DNA from: Halostagnicola kamekurae
Lineage (GTDB): Archaea > Halobacteriota > Halobacteria > Halobacteriales > Natrialbaceae
Direction of reading: 5' to 3'
Assembly (NCBI RefSeq): GCF_900116205.1
Contig: NZ_FOZS01000001.1
Span: forward strand, 62,001 to 126,000
Length of the DNA stretch: 64,000 nt
Shown here: positions 42,888-51,108 of the stretch, piece by piece
How the letters are laid out: every line of letters starts with the position of its first letter
Numbering within the stretch: position 1 is the first letter of the stretch
The notes under the pieces: generated by a model
Told to the model about the DNA's origin: nothing
Database searches by the model: none
The model's input: the letters and a program-made list of their open reading frames with translations, nothing else
Position numbers and translations under genes: made by a program

Positions 42888-45230
42888 ATGGAGGTCGCCG
42901 AGGTGCTGCCGGAGTTCGCCGACGCCTTCGCGTTCGAGGAGTTCAACCGGATGCAACGCGAAGCCCTGCCCGCCTTACTCGAGCGCGAGGAGAACGTGGT
43001 TGCGAGCGCTCCGACCGCGTCCGGAAAGACCGCGCTCGCGGAACTGGCGATCTGTAAGACGCTCGCCGACGGCGGGACGGCGCTTTTTATCGCCCCGATG
43101 CGAGCGCTGACCAACGAGAAAGAAGACGACTGGGATCGCTTCGAGGAGCTCGGCCACTCGGTCTACGTCGTCACCGGTGAGCGCGACCTGAACCCGCGAC
43201 GCGCGCGGCGGGCGGACATCCTCGTGATGACTCCCGAAAAGCTCGACTCGGCGACCCGAAAGCACGACTCGAGGCGCTACGATTTCGTCACGGATATCGA
43301 CGTCTGCGTGATCGACGAGGTGCACCTGCTGGATGCCGACCGGCGAGGGTCGGTCCTCGAGGTGACGATCTCGCGATTGCGACGGCTCTGTGAACCGCGA
43401 ATCGTCGCGCTTTCCGCGACGATGCCGAACGTCGGAGACGTCGCGGCGTGGCTCGACGCGAGCGCCGAGACGACCTTCGAGTTCGGCGAGGAGTACCGGC
43501 CCGTCGACCTCAACGCGGGCGTGAAGACCTACACGCACGGCGAGAACGCGTTCGCGGACAAGTACCGACGGCTGTACCGGGCGCTCGACCTCGCGGAGCC
43601 GCACCTGCGCGAGGACGGGCAGGCGCTGGTGTTCGTCTCCTCGCGACAGGACACGGTTCGGGCCGCGGAGAAAGCCAGAGACGAGATCGCCGAACGCGAC
43701 GTACCGATGGGGGCCCGCGGGGACTACGATTTCCACACCGACGCACAGGAACTCGAGAACGACACGCTTCGTAACTCCGTCCTCGACGGCGTGGCCTTCC
43801 ACCACGCGGGACTGTCGAAAAACGACCGGGACCTCGTCGAGGAGTGGTTCAAGGAGGGGGTCGTCGAACTGCTCTTTTCGACCTCGACGCTGGCCTGGGG
43901 CGTGAATCTGCCCGCCCGGTGTGTCGTCATCCGGGACACGAAACTCCACGACCCGCTCGAGGGCGAGGTCGACATGAGCCCGCTCGACGTGCTCCAGATG
44001 CTCGGGCGGGCCGGACGGCCCGGCTACGACGACGTCGGCTACGGCTGGGTCGTCTGCGACGCCTCGGAGGCCGACAAGTATCGACAGCTACTCCAAGAGG
44101 GCAAGGAGATCGAATCCCGACTCGCCGAGAGCTTAGAGACCCACCTCAACGCCGAGATCGCGATGGGGACGATCACGGACTTAGAGGACGTGATGGACTG
44201 GCTCGAGACGACGTTTTACTACGTCCGCGGGCAGTCCCGGCCCGAGGAGTACGACTTCCCGAACCTCCGACAGCGCGTTCGAGACTGTCTCGAGCGCCTG
44301 GTCGAGCGCGGGTTCGTCGAGACGGGCGAAGACCTCTCGATCGAGGCGACACCGCGGGGCGTGCTCGCCTCGAAGTACTACCTGCGCCTCGAGACGGCGG
44401 CCAGGTTCGCCTCGCTGACCGAGCGAGAGTCGATCGAGACGGCGGACGTACTCGAGACCGTGGCCGGCGCGGTCGAGTTCGACTCGGTCTCGGCGCGCCA
44501 GTCCGAACGCGACGCGATCAACGCCGTGTTGGTCGGCCGGGAGACCGACGACCTCGATGCGGGCCAGCGGAAGGTGCTCGCGATTCTCAGGGGAGCAGCC
44601 AGCGGCTCGACGCCGAGCGAACTCCGGAGCGACGCGTGGGTCATCCGCCGGAACGCGACCCGGCTCCTCTCGGCGCTACAGGCGTTTCTCGAGCGGTTTT
44701 CGGGACCGCACGAGGCGAACCTCGCCCGACGGGTCGAGGCCCGGATCGAAAACGGCGTCGCCGAGGACGCGGTCGGGCTCACGGCCATCGACGGTGTCGG
44801 ACCTGGCCGCGCGAGCAAGCTCGCGAAAGAGGGACACTCGACGCCCGGCGACCTCGTCGCGGCGGGAATCGACGGACTCGTCTCGGCGGGTCTGTCGGAC
44901 GGCGTCGCCGAGCGGGTCTACGAAAGCGCGCAGTCGCTTCCCGCGGTCGAACTCGAGTGGGGGCGATTCCCCGACGAGATCGCGACCGGCGAGAACGACG
45001 CCCGCGAGGTGACGGTTCGCAACGTCGGCGAACCCGCACAGGCGGGCATTCGCGTCACCGTCAACGGCGTCGAGATGACGAAGACGAGCACGTACCTCCG
45101 AGGGGAGGAGACCGTTCCCGTCGGCGTCTTCGGGGCCAACGCGGACGAACTCGAGTTTACGGTCAGCGTCGCGTTCCCCGAACTGCCGCTCGTTCCCCAG
45201 CGGGAGACGAAGACGGTCGACGTCGTCTAG
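42888..45230 (+). CDS. Ski2-like superfamily 2 helicase, related to Hel308
   Basis: A 780-residue helicase. Motif I is SAPTASGKT (about 40-48), motif II DEVH at 143-146, motif III SATMPN (about 175-180) and motif VI QMLGRAGRPGYD near 370-380. A winged-helix region and a helical ratchet follow, then a helix-hairpin-helix (AIDGVGPGRASKLAKEGHST) near 630-650. C-terminal residues about 680-780 form an extra beta-rich domain (REVTVRNVGEPAQAGIRVTVNG) not in canonical Hel308. It probably unwinds DNA or RNA in repair or processing; the exact role is unknown. ATG 42888 is chosen over the GTG one codon upstream. Confidence 0.87.
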   Translation: MEVAEVLPEFADAFAFEEFNRMQREALPALLEREENVVASAPTASGKTALAELAICKTLADGGTALFIAPMRALTNEKEDDWDRFEELGHSVYVVTGERDLNPRRARRADILVMTPEKLDSATRKHDSRRYDFVTDIDVCVIDEVHLLDADRRGSVLEVTISRLRRLCEPRIVALSATMPNVGDVAAWLDASAETTFEFGEEYRPVDLNAGVKTYTHGENAFADKYRRLYRALDLAEPHLREDGQALVFVSSRQDTVRAAEKARDEIAERDVPMGARGDYDFHTDAQELENDTLRNSVLDGVAFHHAGLSKNDRDLVEEWFKEGVVELLFSTSTLAWGVNLPARCVVIRDTKLHDPLEGEVDMSPLDVLQMLGRAGRPGYDDVGYGWVVCDASEADKYRQLLQEGKEIESRLAESLETHLNAEIAMGTITDLEDVMDWLETTFYYVRGQSRPEEYDFPNLRQRVRDCLERLVERGFVETGEDLSIEATPRGVLASKYYLRLETAARFASLTERESIETADVLETVAGAVEFDSVSARQSERDAINAVLVGRETDDLDAGQRKVLAILRGAASGSTPSELRSDAWVIRRNATRLLSALQAFLERFSGPHEANLARRVEARIENGVAEDAVGLTAIDGVGPGRASKLAKEGHSTPGDLVAAGIDGLVSAGLSDGVAERVYESAQSLPAVELEWGRFPDEIATGENDAREVTVRNVGEPAQAGIRVTVNGVEMTKTSTYLRGEETVPVGVFGANADELEFTVSVAFPELPLVPQRETKTVDVV

Positions 45231-45350
45231 GCGACGAGCGCCTGTCGTCGTTGCCGCTCGGCGAATGAGTCCGAGAGGCCGCCAAATCCGTGGGAACGAC
45301 CTGCGAACGCGGTCCAAGGCCTTTTGCTGTTTCACCCAGTAGTAGCGAGC

Positions 45351-45908
45351 ATGCAGCACGTGAAGATTCCGCAGGACCGTATCGGCGTTCTCATCGGCGA
45401 AGGAGGCGAGACGATGCGAGAGATCGAAGCGGCGGCCGAGGTTCGACTGGACATCGATTCCGAAAACGGGTCGGTCGCCGTCGACACCGTCGGCGATCCG
45501 GTCAAGGGACTCAAGGGCCCCGAAATCGTTCGTGCGATCGGTCGCGGATTCCCGCCGGAGGACGCGCTTCGACTCCTCGACGACGACATGATGCTGTTCG
45601 ACGTCGTCGACATCGACGCCGCCTCGCGCAACAATAACGACCTGAAACGCAAGAAAGGACGACTGATCGGCGAGAACGGCCGCACTCGAGAGCTGATGGA
45701 GGAACTCTCCGGTGCGTCGGTCGTCATCTACGGCTCGACGCTGGGCGTCATCGGCGCCCCGCCGGAAGTCGACGCCGTCCGAACCGCCGCCGAGATGTTA
45801 CTCGACGGCGCGCCACACGGCGCGGTCTACTCGTTCCTCGAGGAACGACACAACGAGATGAAACATCAGGGGATGCAGTACCACGAGTACCCCGGCGGGA
45901 AATCCTGA
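45351..45908 (+). CDS. KH-domain RNA-binding protein (Pno1/Dim2-like)
   Basis: A 185-residue protein with two KH domains: the first at about 1-75 (VKIPQDRIGVLIGEGGETMREIE, with the GxxG loop GEGG), the second at about 90-165 (KKGRLIGENGRTRELMEELSGA, GxxG as GENG). This is the archaeal homologue of Pno1/Dim2, a factor in small-subunit ribosome maturation. The first frame ATG at 45351 gives the conserved start MQHVKIPQDRIG. It is followed by the AT-rich island. Confidence 0.88.
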   Translation: MQHVKIPQDRIGVLIGEGGETMREIEAAAEVRLDIDSENGSVAVDTVGDPVKGLKGPEIVRAIGRGFPPEDALRLLDDDMMLFDVVDIDAASRNNNDLKRKKGRLIGENGRTRELMEELSGASVVIYGSTLGVIGAPPEVDAVRTAAEMLLDGAPHGAVYSFLEERHNEMKHQGMQYHEYPGGKS

Positions 45909-45964
45909 CTGGCATTTGGATTACTTGGCTGTAGTGAATCACCACACGGCGCTGGATATATCCA

Positions 45965-46063
45965 TCACACAGTATGCTTGATGTTGTAGACGACACACAT
46001 CAAAACGATTTCACGGAACTCTCAATACCAGTTTCGCGTACGCAGGGCATCGGCAAGCGTACG
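45965..46063 (-). mobile_element. Remnant of an IS5-type transposase C-terminus
   Basis: The minus strand reads RTLADALRTRNWY, then an in-frame TGA, then EFREIVLMCVVYNIKHTV and a stop. The W-Y-x-EFREIVL pattern matches, from memory, the C-terminal end of IS5-type haloarchaeal transposases. Upstream on this strand stop codons appear at once, so only about 32 codons survive. It marks an old insertion at the edge of the AT-rich island. Confidence 0.55.
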
Positions 46064-46285
46064 CTATTACACATCTTTAATTGTGTGAATTGAGATTAGA
46101 GTTTGCCACTCTTTCCTAGAAACTTATCGAGAATTATGTGGTGATTCCCTGGCCAATATTGGATGGCGTTTATAATAAAAGTAAGTCTCTTTGGTTGATA
46201 CAAATACATATATGTTCCGGGTATTGAGCGAGTTTGATTATACTACTATATGTTGAATAAGCAACCAGCATGATTCTTATTCGCA

Positions 46286-46816
46286 ATGGGTAGAAAATTC
46301 CAATATGGGTATGCAGATGATCCATCGTATCCGTTGCGTACTATCTATGCAGGACCGGAAGATCCAGTCGATGTACTCGCCCTCACATGGGAAAACAGTG
46401 CTGAAGCCAAGAGACTAGAAGTGAGGGACCATCGTAGGGTTCACCAATCTGTTATCACTGACGATTATACGAGTTTTGACGAAGGAAGCTGGACTGGATC
46501 CGGACTTGGTGTTTTTGTTGATGGGTATCAAGCATCAATGGATTCCGGAAAAACTGGAGTTGATGAAACAGATTGGAGTCAGATGGTCGTTACAGGGGTT
46601 TTCCTAGAGAAGGGTAAAGATTTCAGGCCAGAAACCTCGCTTCAAGGGATATATAAATATGCTTGGGAAGGTTCAGAACCCGATGTGTCGGTATCTTATC
46701 CAGCATCAATTTCTTTTGAAAAAATGAATATGAGGAATCGAAAGAGCTCCAACACACACCAGATGGAGATACGTTCCATATTAAAGCCAAAGAAGTCATG
46801 TAATACGTTCTATTAG
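46286..46816 (+). pseudogene. Unknown AT-rich gene with a likely one-base frameshift
   Basis: The frame from ATG 46286 gives MGRKFQYGYADDPSYPLR... with no recognisable domain; residues 50-100 are rich in Ser, Thr, Gly and Asp. Near 46719-46724 the sequence has a run of six A. Adding one A changes the end to EKNEYEESKELQHTPDGD... and a stop at 46801-46803, a more normal C-terminus (172 residues) than the present NMRNRKSSNTHQMEIRSILK. So the gene is probably either frameshifted in this strain or misread in a homopolymer. Function unknown; no neighbour suggests one. Confidence 0.6.
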
Positions 46817-46865
46817 AATTACCATCTATTATGATTAGTAGCCGGAATAAAATATTGCTAAACAG

Positions 46866-47279
46866 ATGAGTGATAGTATGAGTTTATGTTCATTTAAACG
46901 AAGGAGGCTGCTTCAAGCAATTATCGTCAGTTTTAGCATTCCGCTACAAGGCTGTCTTGAGTGGGTGACTGGAACCGAAGAGCAAAATGACGCAGTCCTC
47001 ATTATCAATAATTTAACCGAACATTCAATTATGATTGAGTATATTGTACGTGGAGAAGAGAATTCTATCCTGCATGACGACCAAACCACAATTAAGGCGG
47101 GGAAGGGGTACCTTTCCCCAACGTTCCCAGACGAGACAAGAGCGGTAGAGTATACTATAAATAAAGAAGAATCAGGGAATGTTGTTATTCCTCGAAATCC
47201 GCAAGGAGCAGACAATTCGGGACCGACAAAACTCACCATATCCTATACGACTACAGACGGAATGCGATACGAGAAGTGA
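46866..47279 (+). CDS. Small lipoprotein with twin-arginine-like signal
   Basis: A 137-residue protein, MSDSMSLCSFKRRRLLQAIIV... with a KRRR-type signal, a hydrophobic stretch and a lipobox LQGC near residue 34. The mature part is a short beta-rich domain of unknown type (DAVLIINNLTEHSIMIEYIV). A second in-frame ATG four codons in (MSLCSF) is equally likely. The stop codon is the first three bases of a perfect 10-bp hairpin. It lies in the AT-rich island and may be horizontally acquired. Confidence 0.6.
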   Translation: MSDSMSLCSFKRRRLLQAIIVSFSIPLQGCLEWVTGTEEQNDAVLIINNLTEHSIMIEYIVRGEENSILHDDQTTIKAGKGYLSPTFPDETRAVEYTINKEESGNVVIPRNPQGADNSGPTKLTISYTTTDGMRYEK

Positions 47280-47301
47280 TATTTGCTGAAGGCAAATATC
47301 A
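47277..47301 (+). terminator. Perfect 10-bp hairpin starting at the lipoprotein stop codon
   Basis: TGATATTTGC (47277-47286) pairs with GCAAATATCA (47292-47301) around the loop TGAAG. The first three bases are the TGA of the lipoprotein gene. There is no following T-run. It may end the transcript, stabilise its 3' end, or mark the end of a mobile segment. Confidence 0.45.
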
Positions 47302-47339
47302 GCATCAGCCGAAACCGAGAGGTTCGATCCTACTTAAAC

Positions 47340-47374
47340 GCTCTCAAACGAGAGCTCATACATAAAAGCTCTCG
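47340..47374 (+). promoter_or_regulatory. GAGAGC inverted repeats before the thermosome promoter
   Basis: GCTCTC (47340-47345) pairs with GAGAGC (47350-47355) around AAAC. The second unit, as CGAGAGCT (47349-47356), also pairs with AGCTCTCG (47367-47374) across ten bases. So three half-sites alternate within 35 bases, about 67 bases upstream of the TATA box. This could bind a heat-shock regulator. Confidence 0.4.
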
Positions 47375-47439
47375 AATATTTTCGGCGAAACCCGTGATTG
47401 AAGCCTCTTCGGCGATCCAAGCCTGTCCGACAACAAAAG

Positions 47440-47475
47440 AACTATATAGAATAACAAACAATCCTTCGTTTGACT
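47440..47475 (+). promoter_or_regulatory. thsA promoter, ACTATATAG box
   Basis: ACTATATAG at 47441-47449 predicts transcription near 47471, five bases before the ATG at 47476. This supports ATG 47476 over the in-frame TTG at 47470. Confidence 0.6.
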
Positions 47476-49170
47476 ATGGCACAACAGCAGATGGGCAACC
47501 AGCCGATGATCGTACTTTCCGAGGACAGCCAGCGTACCTCCGGAAAAGACGCACAGTCGATGAACATCACGGCCGGGAAAGCCGTCGCGGAATCGGTTCG
47601 CACGACGCTCGGACCGAAAGGGATGGACAAAATGCTCGTCGACTCGACGGGCTCGGTCGTCGTCACCAACGACGGCGTCACCATCCTCTCGGAGATGGAC
47701 ATCGACCACCCGGCGGCCAACATGATCGTCGAGGTCGCCCAGACGCAGGAAGACGAAGTCGGCGACGGCACAACCTCCGCCGTCGTCGTCTCGGGCGAAC
47801 TCCTCAAACGCGCCGAGGAGCTCCTCGACCAGGACATCCACGCGACGACGCTCGCACAGGGGTATCGCCAGGCCGCCGAAGAGGCGACCGAAGCCCTCGA
47901 GGAGATCGCCATCGAAGTCGACGAGGACGACACGGAGGTCCTCGAACAGATCGCCTCGACGGCGATGACCGGAAAGGGCGCCGAGAACGCTCGAGACCTG
48001 CTCTCGGAGCTCGTCGTTCAGGCGGTCCAGACGGTCTCCGACGACGGCGACGTCGATACGGACAACATCAAAGTCGAGAAGGTCGTCGGCGGCTCGATCG
48101 AGAACTCCGAGCTCGTCGAGGGCGTCATCGTCGACAAAGAGCGCGTCTCGGACAACATGCCGTACTTCGCCGAAGACGCCAACGTCGCCATCGTCGACGG
48201 TGCGCTCGAGGTCAAAGAGACCGAAATCGACGCCGAAGTCAACGTCACCGATCCGGATCAGCTCCAGCAGTTCATGGAGCAAGAGGAAGCGCAGCTCGAG
48301 GAGATGGCCACGACGCTCGCGGACGTCGGCGCTGACGTCGTCTTCGTCGACGGCGGCATCGACGACATGGCCCAGCATTACCTCGCACAGGAGGGCATCA
48401 TCGCCGTCCGTCGCGTCAAATCCAGCGACCAGGGTCAGCTTGCTCGCGCGACCGGCGCCTCGCCCGTCACGACCGTCGACGACCTGACCGAGGACGACCT
48501 CGGCTTCGCCGGCAGCGTCGCACAGAAGGACATCGCCGGCGACCAGCGCATCTTCGTCGAGGACGTCGACGACGCGAAGGCCGTCACCCTGATCCTCCGC
48601 GGCGGCACCGAGCACGTCATCGACGAGGTCGACCGCGCCATCGAGGACTCGCTTGGCGTCGTTCAGGCCACCATCGAGGACGGCAAGGTCGTCGCCGGCG
48701 GCGGCGCACCCGAAGTCGAGCTCTCGCTCGCGCTCCGCGACCACGCCGACTCCGTCGGCGGCCGCGAACAGCTCGCGATCGAAGCGTTCGCCGACGCGCT
48801 CGAGGTCGTGCCGCGCACGCTGGCCGAGAACGCTGGTCTCGACCCCATCGACTCGCTGGTCGAACTGCGAAGCGCACACGACGGCGGCGACACGGCCGCC
48901 GGTCTCGACGCCTACACCGGCGACACCATCGACATGGACGCCGAGGGCGTCTACGAGCCGCTTCGCGTGAAGACACAGGCGATCGAATCCGCGACCGAAG
49001 CCGCGGTCATGCTGCTTCGCATCGACGACGTCATCGCCGCTGGCGAACTCAAAGGCGGCGCGCCGGACGACGACGATGACGACGAGATGCCGGCCGGCGG
49101 CCCAGGCGGCCCAGGCGGAATGGGCGGCGGCATGGGCGGCATGGGCGGTGGCATGGGCGGCATGATGTAA
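47476..49170 (+). CDS. thsA: Thermosome subunit (group II chaperonin)
   Basis: A 564-residue chaperonin subunit that assembles into a double-ring folding chamber. Conserved ATP-site motifs are present: [14 protein letters not shown] (about 40-53), GDGTTSAVV (about 92-100) and GGAPEVELS near 410. The C-terminus ends in a Gly-Gly-Met-rich tail ([18 protein letters not shown]), typical of haloarchaeal CCT subunits. A nearly leaderless start and upstream inverted repeats fit a stress-regulated gene. A two-tier hairpin element begins two bases after the stop codon. Confidence 0.97.
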   Translation: MAQQQMGNQPMIVLSEDSQRTSGKDAQSMNITAGKAVAESVRTTLGPKGMDKMLVDSTGSVVVTNDGVTILSEMDIDHPAANMIVEVAQTQEDEVGDGTTSAVVVSGELLKRAEELLDQDIHATTLAQGYRQAAEEATEALEEIAIEVDEDDTEVLEQIASTAMTGKGAENARDLLSELVVQAVQTVSDDGDVDTDNIKVEKVVGGSIENSELVEGVIVDKERVSDNMPYFAEDANVAIVDGALEVKETEIDAEVNVTDPDQLQQFMEQEEAQLEEMATTLADVGADVVFVDGGIDDMAQHYLAQEGIIAVRRVKSSDQGQLARATGASPVTTVDDLTEDDLGFAGSVAQKDIAGDQRIFVEDVDDAKAVTLILRGGTEHVIDEVDRAIEDSLGVVQATIEDGKVVAGGGAPEVELSLALRDHADSVGGREQLAIEAFADALEVVPRTLAENAGLDPIDSLVELRSAHDGGDTAAGLDAYTGDTIDMDAEGVYEPLRVKTQAIESATEAAVMLLRIDDVIAAGELKGGAPDDDDDDEMPAGGPGGPGGMGGGMGGMGGGMGGMM

Positions 49171-49172
49171 AC

Positions 49173-49223
49173 CTAAATTTTGCTCTGCGGGACGGCAAAG
49201 CCGTCCCTCGGCAAAATTTAGTA
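49173..49223 (+). repeat. Repeated two-tier hairpin element, copy 1 (after thsA)
   Basis: The outer arm CTAAATTTTGC (49173-49183) pairs perfectly with GCAAAATTTAG (49211-49221); inside it GGGACGGC (49189-49196) pairs with GCCGTCCC (49200-49207). A conserved CTGCGG follows the left outer arm and CCCTCG precedes the right one; ACAAAAGCAC comes after. Copy 2 lies at 61630-61710. It starts two bases after the thsA stop and may act as terminator or RNA stability element. Confidence 0.7.
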
Positions 49224-49434
49224 CAAAAGCACTCCTCCCTCCGTTCCGAGCGCAAAGCGCTCTCCACATCGGTCGTCGGCCCGTTCGGGCCTGCGGCCCT
49301 CACGGTGAAGTGGAATGGGCTTACAGCCGCATTGTTGGTGAAGCGTACCAAGCGCGGCCCACAACCAACAGCGACCATTTCTTTCGGTGCGCGACTCGTA
49401 TTCCTCCAATCTTTAGTCACAACGCCGACGACAC
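49222..49434. other. Gene-free gap with further hairpins
   Basis: Between copy 1 and the convergent DoxX gene there is no gene. The perfect hairpin GAGCGC-AAA-GCGCTC lies at about 49248-49262, and GGCCCG-TT-CGGGCC a little further on. They follow the AAAAGCAC motif; copy 2 also has a second hairpin in the same place. Confidence 0.5.
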
Positions 49435-49944
49435 TCAGCCGGTTTGGTGGCCGCGACTCGAGTCCGCCGGAACGAACAGTTCCTCGTCGAAGAGATATCG
49501 CTCGAGCGAGCACGCGCCCGGGCCGCTCAGAACGAGCGCGAGCGAGACGAGCGTCAGGACGAGCGTGTACTCGATGCCGCCGTCGCCGGCGACGAACCCG
49601 TAGGGAAGGTGGACGAGCACGGTGGCGACGCTCATGATCACGGCGAGGAGCCCCGCGGCGTATCGGGTGAACAGTCCGACCAGGAGCAAGCCGCCGCCGA
49701 CGAGCTCGACGAGGCCGACGGCCCACGCGAACAGCGTCGGGAAGGGGAGACCGAGTCCCGCGAGTGTTTCAGTGAACCCGGCGATACCGCTCGCTTTCGG
49801 ACCGATACCGAGTACTTTTCCGAGCCCGGAGATGACAAAGACGATTCCCAACGCCAGTCGAAGGACGACGGGATTCCAGCGCGTTCCGGTTCGCTCGAGC
49901 GAATTTCTAGTCGCCATAGCTATCGGTTTGTATTCGAGGGACAT
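49435..49944 (-). CDS. DoxX-family membrane protein, second copy
   Basis: A 169-residue, four-helix protein. The DoxX pattern is VLRLALGIVFVISGLGKVLG and AVGLVELVGGGLLLVGLFTRYAAGLL. It differs from the copy at 34 kb in its N-terminus and loop. A TATA-like GATTATTTC near 49975 predicts transcription near 49949, five bases before the ATG at 49944 (MSLEYKPIAMATRN); the ATG at 49917 is an alternative. The function of haloarchaeal DoxX is not established. Confidence 0.82.
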   Translation of the reverse strand: MSLEYKPIAMATRNSLERTGTRWNPVVLRLALGIVFVISGLGKVLGIGPKASGIAGFTETLAGLGLPFPTLFAWAVGLVELVGGGLLLVGLFTRYAAGLLAVIMSVATVLVHLPYGFVAGDGGIEYTLVLTLVSLALVLSGPGACSLERYLFDEELFVPADSSRGHQTG

Positions 49945-50088
49945 ATTCTTGTCTCCGATTGAATTGTCAGGAAATAATCCGGCCGGCGGCGAACGAGAGC
50001 CGAACGGCTCTCCATTCCGAGTGAGAAAACGAACGCAGAGCGGGGTTTTTCGGCACGAATTAAATACCGGCCGGCAATAGTTGCACGT

Positions 50089-51075
50089 ATGCACACGCGA
50101 CTTCTGGACAGCGAGGACGTCGACGAGAACGCTCGAATGATCGACGTTATCGACGCCGTCGAAGCGGCTTTCGCTGCGTTCGAGCGCGGGACGACGCAGA
50201 TGCCCGCCAAATCCTACATCGACCTCCCGCAGTACAACGGCGACTTCCGATCGATGCCCGCCTATCTCGAGACCGACGACTGGGACGCGGCGGGGGTCAA
50301 GTGGGTCAACGTCCACCCGGACAACCCGCGGGATCACGACCTGCCGACCGTCCTCGGAACGATGATCTACTCCGATCCCGAGACCGCGTTCCCGCTCGCG
50401 ATCATGGACGGGACCGAACTGACGATGAAACGGACCGGCGCGGCCGCGGCCGTCGCGACGGACTATCTCGCTCGCGAGGACGCTTCGAGTCTGGGCATCG
50501 TCGGGGCAGGTGTGCAGTCGTACACGCAACTCGAGGCGATCGCGGCCGTCCGGCCGATCGAGGAGGTCGTCGTCTCGGATCTCGACGAGGAGCGCCTCGA
50601 GCGGTTCGTCGACGCGTTCGCAGGCGAGTTCGACATTCGGAGCGGATCGATTTCCGAAGCGGGCCACTGCGACGTGCTTTCGACGGTGACGCCGGTCGAG
50701 GACCCGATCGTCGGGGTCGACGACGTCGGCGAGTCCACCCACGTCAACGCCATCGGAGCCGACGCCGCGGGGAAACACGAACTGAGCGACGAGCTCCTCG
50801 AGTCGGCGACGGTCGTCATCGACGACCACGAGCAGTGTACCCACTCCGGAGAGATCAACGTCCCCTACGCCGCGGGCGTCCTGACGGATGCGGACATCCA
50901 CGCCGAAATCGGCGAAATAGTCACCGGCGCAGTATCGGGGCGGACGGACGAAACAGGTGTGACCGTCTTCGACTCCACCGGCCTCGCGATTCAGGACGTC
51001 GCGGCGGCCCGCGTCGTCTACGAGAACGCGCTCGAAGACGAGGACGGGTACGAGTTCGGCATGATCGACGCCTGA
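50089..51075 (+). CDS. Ornithine cyclodeaminase/alanine dehydrogenase family protein
   Basis: A 328-residue NAD(P)-dependent enzyme of the OCD/mu-crystallin family. The Lys of MPAKSYIDLP (about 38-47) and Asp in the later IGADAAGKHELSD are the usual substrate and catalytic positions. The NAD-binding loop LGIVGAGVQSYTQLEAI is at about 134-150. Archaeal members act as alanine dehydrogenases or ornithine cyclodeaminases; the sequence alone does not decide. It diverges from the second doxX and is convergent with the sugar porter gene. Confidence 0.88.
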   Translation: MHTRLLDSEDVDENARMIDVIDAVEAAFAAFERGTTQMPAKSYIDLPQYNGDFRSMPAYLETDDWDAAGVKWVNVHPDNPRDHDLPTVLGTMIYSDPETAFPLAIMDGTELTMKRTGAAAAVATDYLAREDASSLGIVGAGVQSYTQLEAIAAVRPIEEVVVSDLDEERLERFVDAFAGEFDIRSGSISEAGHCDVLSTVTPVEDPIVGVDDVGESTHVNAIGADAAGKHELSDELLESATVVIDDHEQCTHSGEINVPYAAGVLTDADIHAEIGEIVTGAVSGRTDETGVTVFDSTGLAIQDVAAARVVYENALEDEDGYEFGMIDA

Positions 51076-51108
51076 TCGGCAGACGGGATCAGTCGTCGGC
51101 GCGTTGGA

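Larger units (their letters stand above)
45909..47475. other. AT-rich accessory island
   Basis: This 1.57-kb stretch between the KH-protein gene and the thermosome gene is clearly lower in GC than its neighbours and lacks the CTCGAG signature. It holds a transposase remnant at its left end, one gene of unknown function with a one-base frameshift, and a lipoprotein gene ending in a strong hairpin. I see no complete transposase or attachment site. Composition and remnant suggest horizontal gain, but the boundaries are uncertain, and the right part (from about 47300) is the promoter region of the thermosome gene. Confidence 0.6.

Noticed and set aside
47356-49269. A 637-residue minus-strand ORF over the thermosome gene
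   Set aside because: Shadow of thsA; the real gene has all chaperonin motifs and a promoter.
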